A DNA stretch of 5,299 nt from Sphingobacteriia bacterium (GTDB lineage: Bacteria; Bacteroidota; Bacteroidia; Chitinophagales; Chitinophagaceae), in contig RDYY01000123.1 in the NCBI GenBank assembly GCA_004293505.1, positions 1 through 5,299 of the forward strand, given 5' to 3'. The translations under genes were made by a program, and so were the position numbers. The notes under the pieces are model-generated. The model ran no database searches. It had not been told where the DNA came from and saw only the letters and a program-made list of their open reading frames with translations. This document shows, in pieces, positions 3,677-5,299 of this stretch. Position 1 is the stretch's first letter. The number at the start of each line of letters is the position of its first letter.

Positions 3677-5299
3677 ATGCATTCAAGTTCTATCAAAGCC
3701 CTGTTGGGCGCTTCCTTGTTTTGGGCCGCTTGCCAATCCACCCCATCGGTCCCTCCCGAAAAAGCCGTTGATGCCATTTATTATGGCGGCGATATCATTA
3801 CCCTGGCGGGTGACAGCAGCATTTACCCAGAAGCCATTGCCATCAAAGACGGAAAAATTGCTTTTACCGGTAGCAAAACCGAGGCCGAACAAATGGCAGG
3901 AGACAGCACGGTTCGCCATGACCTAAAAGGCAATACCCTGGTGCCTGGCTTCATTGATGGGCACGCGCATTTTGCCGCATTTGGGGCACAAGCCATAACC
4001 GCAAATTTGCTGGCCGCTCCCGATGGACAATGCAATTCCATTGCCGATATATTGGCCGAGTTAAAGCGCTGGCACCAAGAAAATGGCACCGACAAAACCA
4101 AGGGCTGGATTTTGGGCATGGGCTTTGACGATGCCGTGCTGAAAGAAAAACGCTTTCCCACCAAAGCGGATTTGGACCAAGTTTCAACAGATGTTCCAGT
4201 CATGGTGACCCATATCTCTGGACATTTTTGCGCCGTGAACAGCAAGGGTTTGGAAAAACTGGGCATAACAGCCGCTTCTAAAAACCCAGCTGGTGGCGTC
4301 ATTCGCCGCATGCCCGGCAGCCAAGAACCCAATGGGGTCTTGGAAGAACTGGCCGCCATGCCTTTTATGATAGACGCCATTACCCCCGTTACCCCTGAAT
4401 TAAATGATCTTTATTTGGGTGCGGGCCAAAAAATGGCCGCCAGCTATGGCTATACCACTTGCAACGAAGGCCGCGCCATGGGCAACCACGAGAAATTGGC
4501 CGATTATGCCCGTCGCGGTAAATTTTACCTGGATGTGAATGCATGGATTGACTATTCCTTTCCCCAGTACATGCGCAGCGAATGGTACAGCAAGGAATAC
4601 AAAAACCATTACCGCATAGCAGGGTTGAAGTTGACGCTGGACGGATCGCCCCAAGGCCGTACGGCTTGGCGCACCATTCCTTATTTGATTCCGCCCGATG
4701 GCCAAAAACAAGGCTACAGAGGGTATCCCGCTATACCCAATGACAAGGACGTGCAAAAAATAATTGATTCCGCTTTTGCCAACAATTGGCAATTAAAAGC
4801 GCACGTGAATGCAGATGCAGCAGCCGATCAACTTTTCAGGGCCCTGCACAAAGCCACCGCGCAATACGGCGGTCAAGACCGCCGCAACATTTTGATCCAC
4901 GGACAGTTGATTCGCATGGACCAATTGGACAGCATGAAAAAATACCAAATGGTGGGATCCTTTTTTCCCATGCACACGTTTTATTGGGGCGATTGGTACA
5001 AAGAAATCATTGGGGCCGATAAAGCCCAACAGATTAGCCCTATTCGTTCGGCCCTCAACAAGGGACTGCGCGTGACCAGCCATACCGACGCTCCTGTGGC
5101 CATGCCCAATTTGATGATGATTTTGTGGACCACCGTTAACCGCATCAGCCGCAGCGGCACGGTGATGGGACCCGAAGAACGATTGACACCTTTGCAAGCT
5201 TTAAAAAGCATTACCCTTTGGGGCGCCGAACAATTTTTTGAAGAAAAGACCAAGGGCAGTTTGGAAAAAGGGAAGCTGGCCGATATGGTGGTCCTGAGC
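3677..5299 (+). CDS. YtcJ-like amidohydrolase, lipoprotein-type signal (3'-truncated by window edge)
   Basis: 541 codons are open from the ATG at 3677 to the window end, without a stop. The protein belongs to the metal-dependent amidohydrolase superfamily, in the amidohydrolase_3/YtcJ branch. Expected metal or active-site residues are H96 and H98 (PGFIDGHAH), K318 (GLKLTLDGSPQGRTA, the candidate carboxylated lysine), H376 (KAHVNAD), H408 (LIHGQ) and D471 (SHTDAPV). Residues 32-90 and the C-terminal KGSLEKGKLADMVVLS form the small beta-sandwich around the TIM barrel; probably only 20-40 residues are missing. Residues 1-18 look like a signal peptide ending WAAC at Cys19. Trp at -3 of the lipobox is atypical, but a periplasmic or lipid-anchored location is likely. 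SFFPMHTFYWGDW (428-440) is a subfamily feature. The substrate cannot be read from the sequence; relatives hydrolyse diverse amide or ester bonds. No clear promoter or Shine-Dalgarno motif is seen upstream. Confidence 0.9.
   Translation, partial: MHSSSIKALLGASLFWAACQSTPSVPPEKAVDAIYYGGDIITLAGDSSIYPEAIAIKDGKIAFTGSKTEAEQMAGDSTVRHDLKGNTLVPGFIDGHAHFAAFGAQAITANLLAAPDGQCNSIADILAELKRWHQENGTDKTKGWILGMGFDDAVLKEKRFPTKADLDQVSTDVPVMVTHISGHFCAVNSKGLEKLGITAASKNPAGGVIRRMPGSQEPNGVLEELAAMPFMIDAITPVTPELNDLYLGAGQKMAASYGYTTCNEGRAMGNHEKLADYARRGKFYLDVNAWIDYSFPQYMRSEWYSKEYKNHYRIAGLKLTLDGSPQGRTAWRTIPYLIPPDGQKQGYRGYPAIPNDKDVQKIIDSAFANNWQLKAHVNADAAADQLFRALHKATAQYGGQDRRNILIHGQLIRMDQLDSMKKYQMVGSFFPMHTFYWGDWYKEIIGADKAQQISPIRSALNKGLRVTSHTDAPVAMPNLMMILWTTVNRISRSGTVMGPEERLTPLQALKSITLWGAEQFFEEKTKGSLEKGKLADMVVLS

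Noticed and set aside
3823..4380. 185-codon minus-strand frame opposite the amidohydrolase gene
   Set aside because: The + strand frame carries the active-site motifs throughout; the antisense frame is a composition effect.

Overview
The window looks like an ordinary chromosomal segment of a Bacteroidota bacterium. The gene families fit that phylum. Three perfect TAnnTTTG motifs, the -7 element of this phylum, lie just upstream of genes; two of them have a correctly spaced -33 TTG/TTTG. None of the start codons I checked has a Shine-Dalgarno sequence, which is also usual there. I cannot name a genus. Genes are densely packed; the longest gene-free stretch is the 162-bp divergent region at 3515-3676.

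Layout. 1-438 (+) is the 3' half of the glutamate racemase gene murI. 534-1529 (+) is a housekeeping cluster: rpmH (ribosomal protein L34, 51 residues), a hairpin terminator, rnpA (RNase P protein, with an unusual N-terminal extension) and yidD (membrane-insertion factor), which overlaps rnpA by 8 nt. 1562-2105 (-) is a compact type II toxin-antitoxin operon, parD-parE, with an 8-nt overlap and a palindromic candidate operator upstream. It is AT-richer than its surroundings and faces yidD tail to tail. Exactly at that junction is a perfect 30-bp tandem duplication covering the yidD stop codon and the last parE codons. 2222-2821 (-) encodes a lipoprotein of unknown function. 2909-3514 (-) encodes a Mn-type superoxide dismutase with a textbook Bacteroidota promoter and a dyad over its expected transcription start. 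3677-5299 (+) is a large YtcJ-like amidohydrolase with a lipoprotein signal, running off the right edge a little before its end.

How the genes relate. rpmH, rnpA and yidD serve translation, tRNA maturation and membrane protein insertion, and are adjacent in many bacteria. The lipoprotein and sod genes share a direction, but a strong terminator separates them, so they are probably separate units. sod and the amidohydrolase are divergent. parDE looks like an acquired module placed between housekeeping genes.

I see no CRISPR array, tRNA, rRNA, transposase or multi-gene novel defence system. The most interesting items are the junction duplication, the parDE operator dyad, the phased hexamers in the sod promoter, and the odd 5' end of rnpA.
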